In this document: positions 1 through 10,489 of the stretch, piece by piece
How the letters are laid out: each line of letters opens with the position of its first letter
Position numbering within the stretch: position 1 is the first letter of the stretch
Assembly: GCF_002917105.1 (NCBI RefSeq)
Contig: NZ_PQFZ01000009.1
Span: 62,001 to 126,000 of the forward strand
DNA from: Allobosea psychrotolerans
GTDB lineage: Bacteria; Pseudomonadota; Alphaproteobacteria; Rhizobiales; Beijerinckiaceae
DNA: 64,000 nt
Direction of reading: 5' to 3'
Translations under genes and position numbers: made by a program
Notes under the pieces: model-generated
The model's database searches: none
What the model saw: the letters and a program-made list of their open reading frames with translations, nothing else
Told to the model about the DNA's origin: nothing

Positions 1-2078
<2,078 letters not shown>

Positions 2079-2155
2079 GCCTGCCCAGCTTTCGCCCTTG
2101 GCGGGAATAGAAACGAAGCGCACACTGCCGTCAGCATAAGATGACGGAGGTGGCG

Positions 2156-2971
2156 ATGCGGCGTTGGCTGTTCGGTCTCTTGAGTCTCGCGGCGGCGGGT
2201 CTGCTGACCGGCACGGCGCCCAGGGCGCAGCAAGCCGCCGCGCCCGCCGAGGAGGTCGATGTCGCGCTCGTCCTGGCGCTCGACGTGTCCTATTCGATGG
2301 ATATCGACGAGCTCGCCCTGCAGCGAAACGGCTATATCGAGGCCTTCCGCTCGAAGGAGCTGCACAATGCCATCGCCAAGGGGGCGATCGGCAAGATCGC
2401 CGTGACCTATTTCGAATGGGCCGGCGGCGACTTCCAGCACATCGTCAAATCCTGGACCATCATCGACACGCCGCAATCGGCGCTGGCCTTCGCCGAGGAG
2501 CTGGGCGAGGCGCCGACGCGGCGCGGCCGGCGCACCTCGATCTCAGGGGCGATCGACCTCGGCATGGCGCTTCTGGAAAAGTCCAACGTCACGGCGATGC
2601 GCCGGGTCATCGACATCTCCGGCGACGGCGCCAACAATGACGGGCGGCCCGTCACCGCCGCGCGCGATGAAGCCGCGGCCAAGGGCGTCAACATCAACGG
2701 CCTGCCGATCATGCTGAAGCAGGCGAGCTATTTCGATATCGACAACCTCGACGTCTACTACAAGGACTGCGTGGTCACCGGTATCGGCGCCTTCGTGATC
2801 CCGATTCGCGAGCGCCATCAATTCGTCGATGCGACGCGGACCAAGCTGGTGCGCGAGATCGCCGAGATGCCGCGTGATGGCGAGGCGCTCGTCCAGAAGG
2901 CGCAGTCGACTGGCCAGAATCCGAGCTGCCTGGCGGGCGAGCGGCAATGGCGCGACCGCATGGGGAATTGA
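2156..2971 (+). CDS. Exported DUF1194 (von Willebrand A-like) protein
   Basis: A predicted exported protein of 271 residues whose function is not established. It opens with MRRWLFGLLSLAAAGLL, a clear signal peptide, and then has a von Willebrand A-like fold: a MIDAS-type metal motif DVSYS at residues 43-47 and a later ISGDGANNDG segment, matching the DUF1194 family of alphaproteobacteria. An in-frame ATG exists at 2141, but GGAGG lies seven bases before the ATG at 2156 and the signal peptide starts there, so 2156 was chosen. It follows cmk on the same strand and converges on hrpB, whose stop lies 10 bp away. Such domains usually mediate metal-dependent protein binding. Confidence 0.85.
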   Translation: MRRWLFGLLSLAAAGLLTGTAPRAQQAAAPAEEVDVALVLALDVSYSMDIDELALQRNGYIEAFRSKELHNAIAKGAIGKIAVTYFEWAGGDFQHIVKSWTIIDTPQSALAFAEELGEAPTRRGRRTSISGAIDLGMALLEKSNVTAMRRVIDISGDGANNDGRPVTAARDEAAAKGVNINGLPIMLKQASYFDIDNLDVYYKDCVVTGIGAFVIPIRERHQFVDATRTKLVREIAEMPRDGEALVQKAQSTGQNPSCLAGERQWRDRMGN

Positions 2972-2981
2972 GGCGGCCGTC

Positions 2982-5489
2982 TCACGTCCCGCGCGGCTTC
3001 GCCCTTGTCGTCGGCGGAGCGGCGGCCGGGTCGTCCGGCCAGGGATGGCGCGGATAGCGGCCCTTCATCTCGGACTTCACCGCTGACCATGAGCCGCGCC
3101 AGAAGCCAGGCAGATCGCGGGTGATCTGGATGGGCTTGTGCCCCGGCGACAGCAATTCCAGCACCAGCGGCACGCGCCCGCCGGCCAGCGCGGGGTGGAC
3201 GGCGAGCCCGAAGAGCTCCTGCACCCGCACCGAGATCGTCGGGCCGGCCTCGGCGGCATAGTCGACCGCGAGGTTGGAGCCAGTCGGCGCAACGAAATGC
3301 GTCGGGGCTTCGGCATCGAGCCGGCGTTTCAGGTCCCAGGGCAAAAGCTCGGCCAGCGCCGCATCGAGATCGGAGGCCTGGATCGCCGCAAGCGAGGCGC
3401 GTCCCAGAAGGTGCGGCGCGAGCCATGTCGCGGCGTCGGGGCCTAGACCCTCATCCGTCAGGTCGGGCCAGGGATTGTCGCCGCCCGAGGCGAGCATCGC
3501 CCTGCGCAGGAAGTCGACGCGCTCGCGCAGTTGCATTTGCGCCTTCGTCCAGGGCAGGAGCCCGATGCCGAGCGTGGCGATGCCCGCGGCGAGCGCCGTG
3601 GCATTGTCCAGGGATGCGTCGACCGGCAATGGCCGTTCCGCCAGCAGCAGCGCGCCATAGCGCCTCACGGCGCGGACACGCAGCGCCCGCGCAGCCCGCT
3701 CGAACGTGACCTCGCTGCGCTCCTCGATGGTGAAAGGCGCGAGCCCCTCGCCCGCGAGCCAGAGGATGTCCGCCTCCGTAATCGCCACAGCCGCCATGAT
3801 CCGCGCCTGCTGGGCGGCCCCGGTCATCTCCGCCACCACGAGCCAGGGCTCGCGCGCCAGCCGCTGGGTGGACTCCAGCGCCGCACCGCGGCCATTGGCG
3901 AGCAGATACTGGCCGGAGCCCGCGTTGCGCGCCTTGGCGATGCGGTCAGGATAGGCCAGCGCCAGCAGGAGGCCAGGCGACAGCGCCAGCTCCCGCAACT
4001 TCGGCCTCGCTTTCTCCGCGCCGCGCGCCCAGCCTTCGGCGAGCCGGCGCATATCGGCGGCGCGGCCGCCGCGCTCGCGGCCAAGGCGCTCCAGGCGCTC
4101 GGCAAGATCGATCGCATCGCCGCCCAGCCCGCGCTCGACCAGCAGCGCGGCGAGCTCGGCCGCCGGGCTCGCCTGGCCGAAGCCCGCGGCGGCCACGACC
4201 ATGCGCGCCAGCCTGGGCGGCAGCGGCAGCGCCTGAAGCGCCTTGCCCTCCGGCGTGATGCGGCCATCGCCGTCGAGCGCATGCAGCGTCGTCAGCAGGG
4301 CGCGCGCCTCCTTCTGGGCGGGTGCGGGCGGCGCATCGAGGAAGGCGAGGCTCGTCGGGTCGGTCACACCCCAGGCGGCGCAATCGAGCAGCAGGGGAGC
4401 AAGGTCGGCGGAGAGGATTTCGGGCCGAGCGAAGGCCTCCAGCGCGCCGGTGCCGGCCTCCTCCCAGAGCCGGTAGCAGATGCCGGGCTCAGTGCGTCCG
4501 GCGCGGCCGCGACGCTGGTCCGCCGCCGCGCGGCTGACGCGGCGCGTCTCCAGTCGCGTCACGCCGATATCGGGCTCATAGACCGGCACGCGAGCAAGGC
4601 CTGAATCGATCACCACGCGCACGCCCTCGATCGTGAGCGAGGTCTCGGCGATGGCGGTCGCCAGCACGACCTTGCGGCGGCCCTTGGGCGCAGGCAGCAC
4701 GGCGCGGTCCTGCTCGGCCTGATCGAGCGCGCCATAGAGCGGCGCGATCTCGACGGAAGCATCGCGGATGCGTTCGCGCAGGCGCTCCTCGACGCGGCGG
4801 ATCTCGCCCTGCCCGGGCAGGAAGACGAGCAGCGAGCCCGCCTGCTCGTTCAGCGCCAGAAGCACGGCCTCCGTGACCTGGTCCTCGATGCGCTTCAGCG
4901 GATCGCGGCCGCGATAGCGGGTCTCGACGGGAAAGGCCCGCCCCTGGCTCTCGATCACGGGTGCTTCGCCGAGCAATCGCGCCACGCGCGCGCCGTCGAG
5001 CGTCGCCGACATCACCAGGATGCGCAGATCCTCGCGCAGGCCCGCTTGCGCATCGAGCGCCAGCGCCAGGCCGAAATCGGCATCGAGCGAGCGCTCGTGG
5101 AACTCGTCGAAGAGCACGGCCGCGACGCCGTCGAGCCCGGGATCGTCGAGGATCATCCGGGCGAAGACGCCCTCGGTGACGACCTCGATGCGGGTTTTCG
5201 GGCCGATCCTGGAGCCGAGCCGGACGCGCAGCCCGACCGTCTCGCCAACGCGCTCGCCCAGCGTCTGCGCCATGCGGTTGGCGGCGCCGCGCGCCGCCAG
5301 ACGGCGCGGCTCCAGCAGGATCAGCTTGCCGCCCTTCGCCCAGGGCTCGTCGAGCAAGGCGAGCGGCACGCGCGTGGTCTTGCCCGCGCCGGGCGGCGCG
5401 ACGAGGACGGCGTTGGGCCGCGCCCGCAGCGAGGCTGCGAGCGCGTCCAGGACGGCATCGATGGGGAGCTTCGTGTCGAAGGCGCGCAT
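2982..5489 (-). CDS. hrpB: ATP-dependent RNA helicase HrpB
   Basis: A DEAH-type superfamily 2 helicase of 835 residues, close to the usual HrpB length of about 820. Walker A is APPGAGKTT (residues 31-39), motif II is DEFH within DEFHERS (about 128-134), motif III is MSATLDG, and motif VI is QRRGRAGRTEPG. The C-terminal third carries the HrpB-specific helicase-associated region, including PTHFVAPTGSN and LLSPGHKPIQITRDLPGFW. Enterobacterial homologues are non-essential and their substrate is poorly known; an RNA-remodelling role is inferred from the family. It lies downstream of the class II amidotransferase gene on the same strand, 250 bp away, with a palindromic repeat in between. Confidence 0.95.
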   Translation of the reverse strand: MRAFDTKLPIDAVLDALAASLRARPNAVLVAPPGAGKTTRVPLALLDEPWAKGGKLILLEPRRLAARGAANRMAQTLGERVGETVGLRVRLGSRIGPKTRIEVVTEGVFARMILDDPGLDGVAAVLFDEFHERSLDADFGLALALDAQAGLREDLRILVMSATLDGARVARLLGEAPVIESQGRAFPVETRYRGRDPLKRIEDQVTEAVLLALNEQAGSLLVFLPGQGEIRRVEERLRERIRDASVEIAPLYGALDQAEQDRAVLPAPKGRRKVVLATAIAETSLTIEGVRVVIDSGLARVPVYEPDIGVTRLETRRVSRAAADQRRGRAGRTEPGICYRLWEEAGTGALEAFARPEILSADLAPLLLDCAAWGVTDPTSLAFLDAPPAPAQKEARALLTTLHALDGDGRITPEGKALQALPLPPRLARMVVAAAGFGQASPAAELAALLVERGLGGDAIDLAERLERLGRERGGRAADMRRLAEGWARGAEKARPKLRELALSPGLLLALAYPDRIAKARNAGSGQYLLANGRGAALESTQRLAREPWLVVAEMTGAAQQARIMAAVAITEADILWLAGEGLAPFTIEERSEVTFERAARALRVRAVRRYGALLLAERPLPVDASLDNATALAAGIATLGIGLLPWTKAQMQLRERVDFLRRAMLASGGDNPWPDLTDEGLGPDAATWLAPHLLGRASLAAIQASDLDAALAELLPWDLKRRLDAEAPTHFVAPTGSNLAVDYAAEAGPTISVRVQELFGLAVHPALAGGRVPLVLELLSPGHKPIQITRDLPGFWRGSWSAVKSEMKGRYPRHPWPDDPAAAPPTTRAKPRGT

Positions 5490-5683
5490 GACGCCTCGCC
5501 TGTGGCGCGACGGGAGGCGAAGCGCAAGCCTTGAAGCCGCGGCCGTCGAGCGAAACGCGGCATCCGGGCTTCCGGCAAGGCCTGAGGCTCGACCCTTGCT
5601 TGCAACAGGATGGGATTGCCCAAGGTCGGCAGGATCGCGCTTTCCGCTGAAGCCGGCCCGGCCTTCGAGAGATCAGATGTGTC

Positions 5684-5737
5684 CCAGAGCATTTTCTTCA
5701 CGCGAACCGATGTCCACTTCGCTCGAAAATGCTCTGG
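5684..5737. repeat. Palindromic dispersed repeat, family A (complete copy)
   Basis: A perfect 13-bp inverted repeat, CCAGAGCATTTTC (5684-5696) and GAAAATGCTCTGG (5725-5737), encloses 28 bp that contain a second short pairing (GCGAA with TTCGC). It is the intergenic palindrome type common in rhizobial genomes. It begins three bases past the stop codon of the minus-strand amidotransferase gene, so its transcript could act as a 3' stem-loop for that mRNA. Partial copies occur at about 15250-15290 and 43444-43467. Confidence 0.75.
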
Positions 5738-5739
5738 CG

Positions 5740-6528
5740 TCAGGCCGCCTGCTTCAACCCGACCTCGAAGGGCGACAGCACGACTGCGCCGCTGCGCACC
5801 GTGACCAGCGTGTTGGCCGGCAGCGCCTGCCAGCAATCGCGCGCGGCATCGACCGGCTCGGAAGCGATGATGACGCTGTCGCCGCGGTCGCAAAGATAGA
5901 GCGTCGGCGGCTTGGGGTCGGAGGACCAGCGCACCGCATGGATGCTGTCGCCATCGGCAAGCGCCGCGGCGCAGCGCAAGGGCTCGCGAATGCCGGCCTG
6001 CTGCATCAGGGCGAGCGCTTCGCCCAGCGCCCAGGCCAGCGCTTCTCCAGGCGCCATTCCGTCAGTCATGCCGGCCAGGGTGAGCAGGAAGATCGCCTCG
6101 GAATCGGTCGTGCCGACGCGGACGCCATAGAGTGCATCCGGAATCAGGCTCTCCAGCTTGCGGCGGATCAGGCCGTAGCCGCCGATCTGGCCGTTATGCA
6201 TGAAGAGGTGGTGGCCATGGGCGAAGGGGTGGCAATTGGCCCGCGTCGTCGCGGTGCCGGTCGCAGCACGGACATGGGCGAAGAAGAGACGCGAGCGGAC
6301 CTGGCGCGCGATCGAGAGCAGGTTCTCATCCGCCCAGGCGGGCCTGACCTCGCGGTAGAGCCCGGGCTCGCGCCTGTCGCCATACCAGCCGACGCCGAAA
6401 CCGTCGCCATTCGTGCCGGTCTTGGTTTCCTCGGCATGGAGCGACTGATGGATGAGCGAATGGCAGGGAGCCGCGACGAGATCCTCAAGAAAGACGGGCG
6501 CGCCTGAATAGGCGAGGAAACGGCACAT
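5740..6528 (-). CDS. Class II glutamine amidotransferase (YafJ/EgtC-like)
   Basis: A 262-residue N-terminal-nucleophile amidotransferase domain protein. Met1 is followed by the catalytic Cys2 (MCRFLAYSG), which becomes the N-terminal nucleophile after Met removal. Further conserved stretches are NGDGFGVGWYG, FAHVRAATG, CHPFAHG and FMHNGQIGG, and GTTDSEAIF. Length and motifs match stand-alone proteins such as E. coli YafJ, and also EgtC, the gamma-glutamyl hydrolase of ergothioneine synthesis. No egtB or egtD neighbour is present, so an ergothioneine role is not supported. The physiological substrate is unknown. Confidence 0.88.
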   Translation of the reverse strand: MCRFLAYSGAPVFLEDLVAAPCHSLIHQSLHAEETKTGTNGDGFGVGWYGDRREPGLYREVRPAWADENLLSIARQVRSRLFFAHVRAATGTATTRANCHPFAHGHHLFMHNGQIGGYGLIRRKLESLIPDALYGVRVGTTDSEAIFLLTLAGMTDGMAPGEALAWALGEALALMQQAGIREPLRCAAALADGDSIHAVRWSSDPKPPTLYLCDRGDSVIIASEPVDAARDCWQALPANTLVTVRSGAVVLSPFEVGLKQAA

Positions 6529-6746
6529 GATCGGTCCCGAATCGGCCGCGGCCGGGATGCCGCTAGGAGGAGATTATTCTACAGAAATGAATGCCGGCAT
6601 AACAATCGACCCATGCAGGCCATTCCGCACGCGCAGTGTCGCTGCGCAGATGCGGAACCGCGGACGAGAGGGTGTCCCGTCCTGACGACGGCCCCGCATC
6701 TGCACCGCACCAAGCTGAGCTGCGGCTGGCACGGGGCGACGACAGG

Positions 6747-7226
6747 CTACTCTCCGCAGGTGAAATCGAGCTTCGCGCTCTTGGTGCTGCGGCCGACCTT
6801 GACCTCGATATCGAGCGGCGCGCAGGTCGCATTGTCGAGCAGGAAGGCCTTGTGGATGCGCCCGCTCTCGCCGAACAGAAAGCCGCCATAAACGCGCCGC
6901 AGCAGGGTCTTCTCGCCGGTCCTGGCCCGCTGCTTGACCGTGATGGAGGCAAGGTCGCGGGCGATCTTGTCGGAGGATCTGGTGTTCTTCGCGCCGGTGA
7001 ACACCAATGTCACCAGAACCGCATCTGCCGGCTCGCCGGCATCGCCTTCGCCGATGACCGTGTTGTGCAGCGCCTTGTTGGCGCCGATGAGATTATCCGA
7101 GAGCTTGCCGGAGCGTTCGAGGAAGATCTGGGCCCTGATCTCGGCGACCGAGACCTGGGCGAAGACCGGCCTGGCCAGGACCGGGACGAAGACAAGGGCC
7201 AGCACCACTGGCAGAAGCGCTCGCAT
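6747..7226 (-). CDS. Hypothetical exported protein
   Basis: A 159-residue protein not recognised as a named family. It starts with a signal peptide (MRALLPVVLALVFVPVLARP, probably cleaved after FAQ) and continues as a small soluble domain with two cysteines near the C-terminus (NATCAPL and DFTCGE) that could form a disulfide in the periplasm. The middle is rich in charged residues (IARDLASITVKQRARTG). It stands alone, with the amidotransferase gene about 220 bp downstream on the same strand and a divergent antiporter gene upstream. Evidence that it is real: signal peptide, sensible composition and no better frame in the interval. Confidence 0.6.
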   Translation of the reverse strand: MRALLPVVLALVFVPVLARPVFAQVSVAEIRAQIFLERSGKLSDNLIGANKALHNTVIGEGDAGEPADAVLVTLVFTGAKNTRSSDKIARDLASITVKQRARTGEKTLLRRVYGGFLFGESGRIHKAFLLDNATCAPLDIEVKVGRSTKSAKLDFTCGE

Positions 7227-7383
7227 CCTCGCAATCCCCTCGTCATCTGTCGTTGCGTCAACCGGGCCTATACTGATTTGGCCCTCGGTTGCTAGGCCTT
7301 CGGTCCTCGTCTAACCAGCTAGCGGCCGCTATGAGCCATGGGGCCGATGTGATGATGACAACCACGCGAAAAGCGGGCGGGGG

Positions 7384-8808
7384 ATGGCCTTGGCGAGCTT
7401 TCTGACACGAACCGGCGCGGTGCTCGCGCTATGCCTGATCTCCAGCGCGGCGCTGGCGGCAGGCGATATCGGCGGCGCGACGATGGGAGCGGCCTGGGCG
7501 CTGCCCTTCGCCGGCATGCTGCTCTCGATCGCACTCGGCCCCGTGCTGTTCCCGCATTTCTGGGAGCTGAACTACGGCAAGTTCGCGGCTTTCTGGTCGG
7601 TGCTGGTGCTGGCGCCATTGGTTCTGTCGCGCGGCTTCGACCCGGCGCTGGGCGCGCTCCTTCATATGGGGCTGCTCGACTATATCCCCTTCATCATCCT
7701 GCTCTTCGCCCTGTTCACGATCGCCGGCGGCATCCTGATCATGGGCAATCTGCACGGCACGCCCGCGACCAACACGGTTCTTCTGGCGATCGGCACGCTG
7801 ATGGCGAGCTTCGTCGGCACCACCGGCGCTTCGATCATCATGATCCGCCCGATCCTGCGCGCCAATGACGCGCGGCGCTTCAACGTCCATGTCATCGTGT
7901 TCTTCATCTTCCTGGTCTCCAATATCGGCGGCTCGCTGACGCCGCTCGGCGACCCGCCATTGTTCCTCGGCTTCCTGCGCGGGGTGAGCTTCTTCTGGAC
8001 GACCACGCATCTGCTGCCGGAGACCGGCTTTGCCGTCATCGTGCTGCTGGCGCTGTTCTATGCGCTCGACAGCTGGTTCTACCGCAAGGAGGAGGGCCTG
8101 CCGCCGCTCAAGGACCCGACGCCGGACCGCGACATCAAGCTCTATGGCAAGATCAACATCGCCCTTCTGGGCGGCGTCATCCTCGCCATCCTGATGTCGG
8201 CAAGCTGGAAGCCGGGCATCGCCTTCACCGTGCACGGCATTTCGGTGGAATGGCAGAACCTGGCGCGCGACGTCATCCTGCTCGCGCTGGCGGGACTTTC
8301 GCTGAAGCTGACGCCGGGCCCCGTGCGCGCCGGCAATGAATTCAGCTGGGGGCCGATCAAGGAGGTCGCGAAACTCTTCGCCGGCATCTTCATCTGCATC
8401 ATTCCGGTGCTGGCGATGCTGCAGGCGGGCCGGAACGGAGCCTTCGCGCCGCTGGTCGCGCTGGTCAGCCATGCCGACGGCACGCCCAACACCATCGCCT
8501 ATTTCTGGCTGACCGGGGCGCTGTCCTCCTTCCTCGACAACGCGCCGACCTATCTCGTCTTCTTCGAGCTCGCCGGCGGCGATCCCAAGGCGCTGATGAC
8601 GACGGGTGCACTGACCCTGGCGGCGATCTCGGCCGGCGCGGTCTTCATGGGCGCCAACAGCTATATCGGCAACGCGCCGAACTTCATGGTCTATGCCATC
8701 GCCAAGGACCGGAAGGTCGCGATGCCGAGCTTCTTCGGCTACATGCTCTGGTCGGGCGCGATCCTGATCCCGCTGTTCCTGGTGCAGACGCTGATTTTCT
8801 TCAGGTGA
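7384..8808 (+). CDS. Sodium:proton antiporter / citrate-type transporter (NhaD/CitMHS-like membrane protein)
   Basis: A 474-residue integral membrane protein with about twelve hydrophobic segments after an N-terminal stretch that looks like a signal or first membrane helix (MALASFLTRTGAVLALCL). It carries the ion-transporter-family features GTTGASIIMIRPIL, FLVSNIGGSLTPLGDPPLFLG and SSFLDNAPTYLVFFEL, where paired Asp/Asn re-entrant motifs are typical of NhaD/ArsB/CitMHS transporters. Family members are annotated both as Na+/H+ antiporters and as putative citrate carriers, and the sequence does not decide. A G-rich stretch just before the ATG can serve as ribosome binding site. Monocistronic by spacing. 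Confidence 0.85.
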   Translation: MALASFLTRTGAVLALCLISSAALAAGDIGGATMGAAWALPFAGMLLSIALGPVLFPHFWELNYGKFAAFWSVLVLAPLVLSRGFDPALGALLHMGLLDYIPFIILLFALFTIAGGILIMGNLHGTPATNTVLLAIGTLMASFVGTTGASIIMIRPILRANDARRFNVHVIVFFIFLVSNIGGSLTPLGDPPLFLGFLRGVSFFWTTTHLLPETGFAVIVLLALFYALDSWFYRKEEGLPPLKDPTPDRDIKLYGKINIALLGGVILAILMSASWKPGIAFTVHGISVEWQNLARDVILLALAGLSLKLTPGPVRAGNEFSWGPIKEVAKLFAGIFICIIPVLAMLQAGRNGAFAPLVALVSHADGTPNTIAYFWLTGALSSFLDNAPTYLVFFELAGGDPKALMTTGALTLAAISAGAVFMGANSYIGNAPNFMVYAIAKDRKVAMPSFFGYMLWSGAILIPLFLVQTLIFFR

Positions 8809-8987
8809 AGCGGCGATCTCGCCAGGCTCGGACTTGACCCGAGCGGCTCTTGCCGGGGGGCTCGGATCCCCGCGGCGTGTGCGTCGATCAACGCCACGCA
8901 TGGCTGATGTCACCGTCTCTGACTTGAAGCGTGGCTGCCTGTGCTGGCAGATAGGGTTGAGACGATCACGCCGCAGGACAGATTTCC

Positions 8988-9977
8988 ATGACCGACGCAG
9001 CCGCCAGCAAGCCCTCCCTGCCGACCTATGCCGATGTCGAGGCGGCGGCGCTGCGCATCAAGGGCGTCGCCCACCATACCCCGGTTCTGACCTCGGCCAC
9101 CGCCAACAGGCGCACCGACGCCAGCCTCGTCTTCAAGGCCGAGAACCTGCAGCGCATGGGCGCCTTCAAGTTCCGCGGCGGCTATAATGCGATCGCCGCA
9201 TTGTCACCGGAGCAGAAGCGCGCCGGCGTCGTGACCTATTCCTCGGGCAATCACGCCCAGGCGATCGCGCTGGCGGGCAAGCTGCTCGGCGTGCCCACCA
9301 CGATCATCATGCCGGAGGATGCACCGGTGGCGAAGGTCGAGGCGACGCAGGCCTATGGCGGCGAGATCGTGCGCTATGACCGCTACAGCCAGGACCGTCT
9401 CGCGATCGGCGGCAGGCTCGCAGCCGAGCGCGGCCTGACCGTGATCCCGCCCTACGACCACCCTCATGTCATCGCCGGACAGGGCACGGCGACCAAGGAG
9501 CTGATCGAGGATGCCGGCCCCCTCGACATCCTGCTGGTCTGCCTCGGCGGCGGCGGCCTGCTGGCCGGGGCGGCCCTGGCGGCCAAGGCGCTGAATCCGG
9601 GCTGTCGCGTCTTCGGCGTCGAGCCCGAGGCCGGCAATGACGGCCAGCAATCCTTCCGCTCCGGCAAGATCGTCAAGATCGCGGTGCCCAAGACGATCGC
9701 CGACGGGGCGCAGACCTCCTTCCTGGGCGATCTCACCTTCCCGATCATCCAGGCCCTGGTCGAGGACATCGTCACCGTCAGCGACGCTGCGCTGGTCGAG
9801 GCGATGCGCTTCTTCGCCGAGCGGATGAAGCTCGTGGTCGAGCCGACCGGATGCCTGGCGGCCGCCGCCGCATTCACCGGCGCGGTGCCGGTCGCCGGCA
9901 AGCGCGTCGGCGTGATTCTGAGCGGCGGCAACGTCGATCTGGCGAGCTTTGCCCGTTTCATCGCGCCAGCCAGCTAA
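8988..9977 (+). CDS. PLP-dependent threonine/serine dehydratase family (threonine ammonia-lyase-like)
   Basis: A fold-type II PLP enzyme of 329 residues. The Schiff-base lysine is Lys61 in GAFKFRGGYNA; the substrate loop SSGNHAQA is at about 85-92 and the phosphate-binding glycine loop LGGGGLLAG at about 182-190. Its size lacks room for the C-terminal regulatory ACT-like domain of biosynthetic IlvA, so it is a short catabolic-type enzyme: threonine ammonia-lyase (TdcB-like), serine racemase or threo-3-hydroxyaspartate ammonia-lyase. These cannot be told apart by eye. The ATG at 8988 has AGGA about ten bases upstream. It is flanked by 180-bp gaps and appears monocistronic. Confidence 0.85.
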   Translation: MTDAAASKPSLPTYADVEAAALRIKGVAHHTPVLTSATANRRTDASLVFKAENLQRMGAFKFRGGYNAIAALSPEQKRAGVVTYSSGNHAQAIALAGKLLGVPTTIIMPEDAPVAKVEATQAYGGEIVRYDRYSQDRLAIGGRLAAERGLTVIPPYDHPHVIAGQGTATKELIEDAGPLDILLVCLGGGGLLAGAALAAKALNPGCRVFGVEPEAGNDGQQSFRSGKIVKIAVPKTIADGAQTSFLGDLTFPIIQALVEDIVTVSDAALVEAMRFFAERMKLVVEPTGCLAAAAAFTGAVPVAGKRVGVILSGGNVDLASFARFIAPAS

Positions 9978-10160
9978 AACCTGCGGTCGTGCGCCATTCC
10001 GGCGTTGACGCCGGGCGCGGCAGCGACTATACGCCTGCCTCTCGCGACGGTCCGCGCAAGCAACGGCCGCCGCCCACGCATTTTCCATCACGGTCGCGGT
10101 CCGACCCCGCCAGGCATGTAGCCTGAGGCGAACGGACGCGATGAGAACGAGGACGTTTCG

Positions 10161-10427
10161 ATGGCCAATACGACGTCGGCCAAGAAGGCCACGCGCAAGA
10201 TCGCGCGTCGCACCGAGGTCAATAAGGCGCGCCGCTCGCGCATGCGCACCTTCCTGCGCAAGGTCGAGGAGGCGATCGCCTCCGGCGACAAGAGCGCCGC
10301 TGCCGACGCTCTGAAGGCTGCCCAGCCGGAGATCATGCGGGCTGCTCAGAAGGGCATCGTTCACAAGAATACCGCGTCCCGGAAGGTCTCGCGCCTGGCG
10401 CATCGGGTCGGCGCTCTCGCCTCCTGA
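10161..10427 (+). CDS. rpsT: 30S ribosomal protein S20
   Basis: A small basic ribosomal protein of 88 residues that binds 16S rRNA early in 30S assembly. The sequence begins [17 protein letters not shown] and contains [19 protein letters not shown] and [19 protein letters not shown], which are standard S20 signatures, and the length is usual. It lies directly upstream of the dnaA leader, an arrangement conserved in many alphaproteobacteria. An intrinsic terminator follows within 35 bp, isolating it from dnaA. Confidence 0.97.
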   Translation: MANTTSAKKATRKIARRTEVNKARRSRMRTFLRKVEEAIASGDKSAAADALKAAQPEIMRAAQKGIVHKNTASRKVSRLAHRVGALAS

Positions 10428-10460
10428 TTTTCGCTACTCCGCAGAGCGGATTTTCGACTG

Positions 10461-10489
10461 AAAAACCCGGCCGTGAGGCCGGGTTTTTT
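10461..10489 (+). terminator. Intrinsic terminator of rpsT
   Basis: Perfect GC-rich stem with a four-base loop: AAACCCGGCC, loop GTGA, GGCCGGGTTT, followed by a run of six T on the plus strand. A run of A on the left side makes it potentially bidirectional. It lies 33 bp after the rpsT stop. Confidence 0.92.

Noticed and set aside
5740..6528. Assignment of the class II amidotransferase as EgtC of ergothioneine synthesis
   Set aside because: egtA, egtB, egtD and egtE are not adjacent, and the domain alone cannot separate EgtC from YafJ-type proteins.
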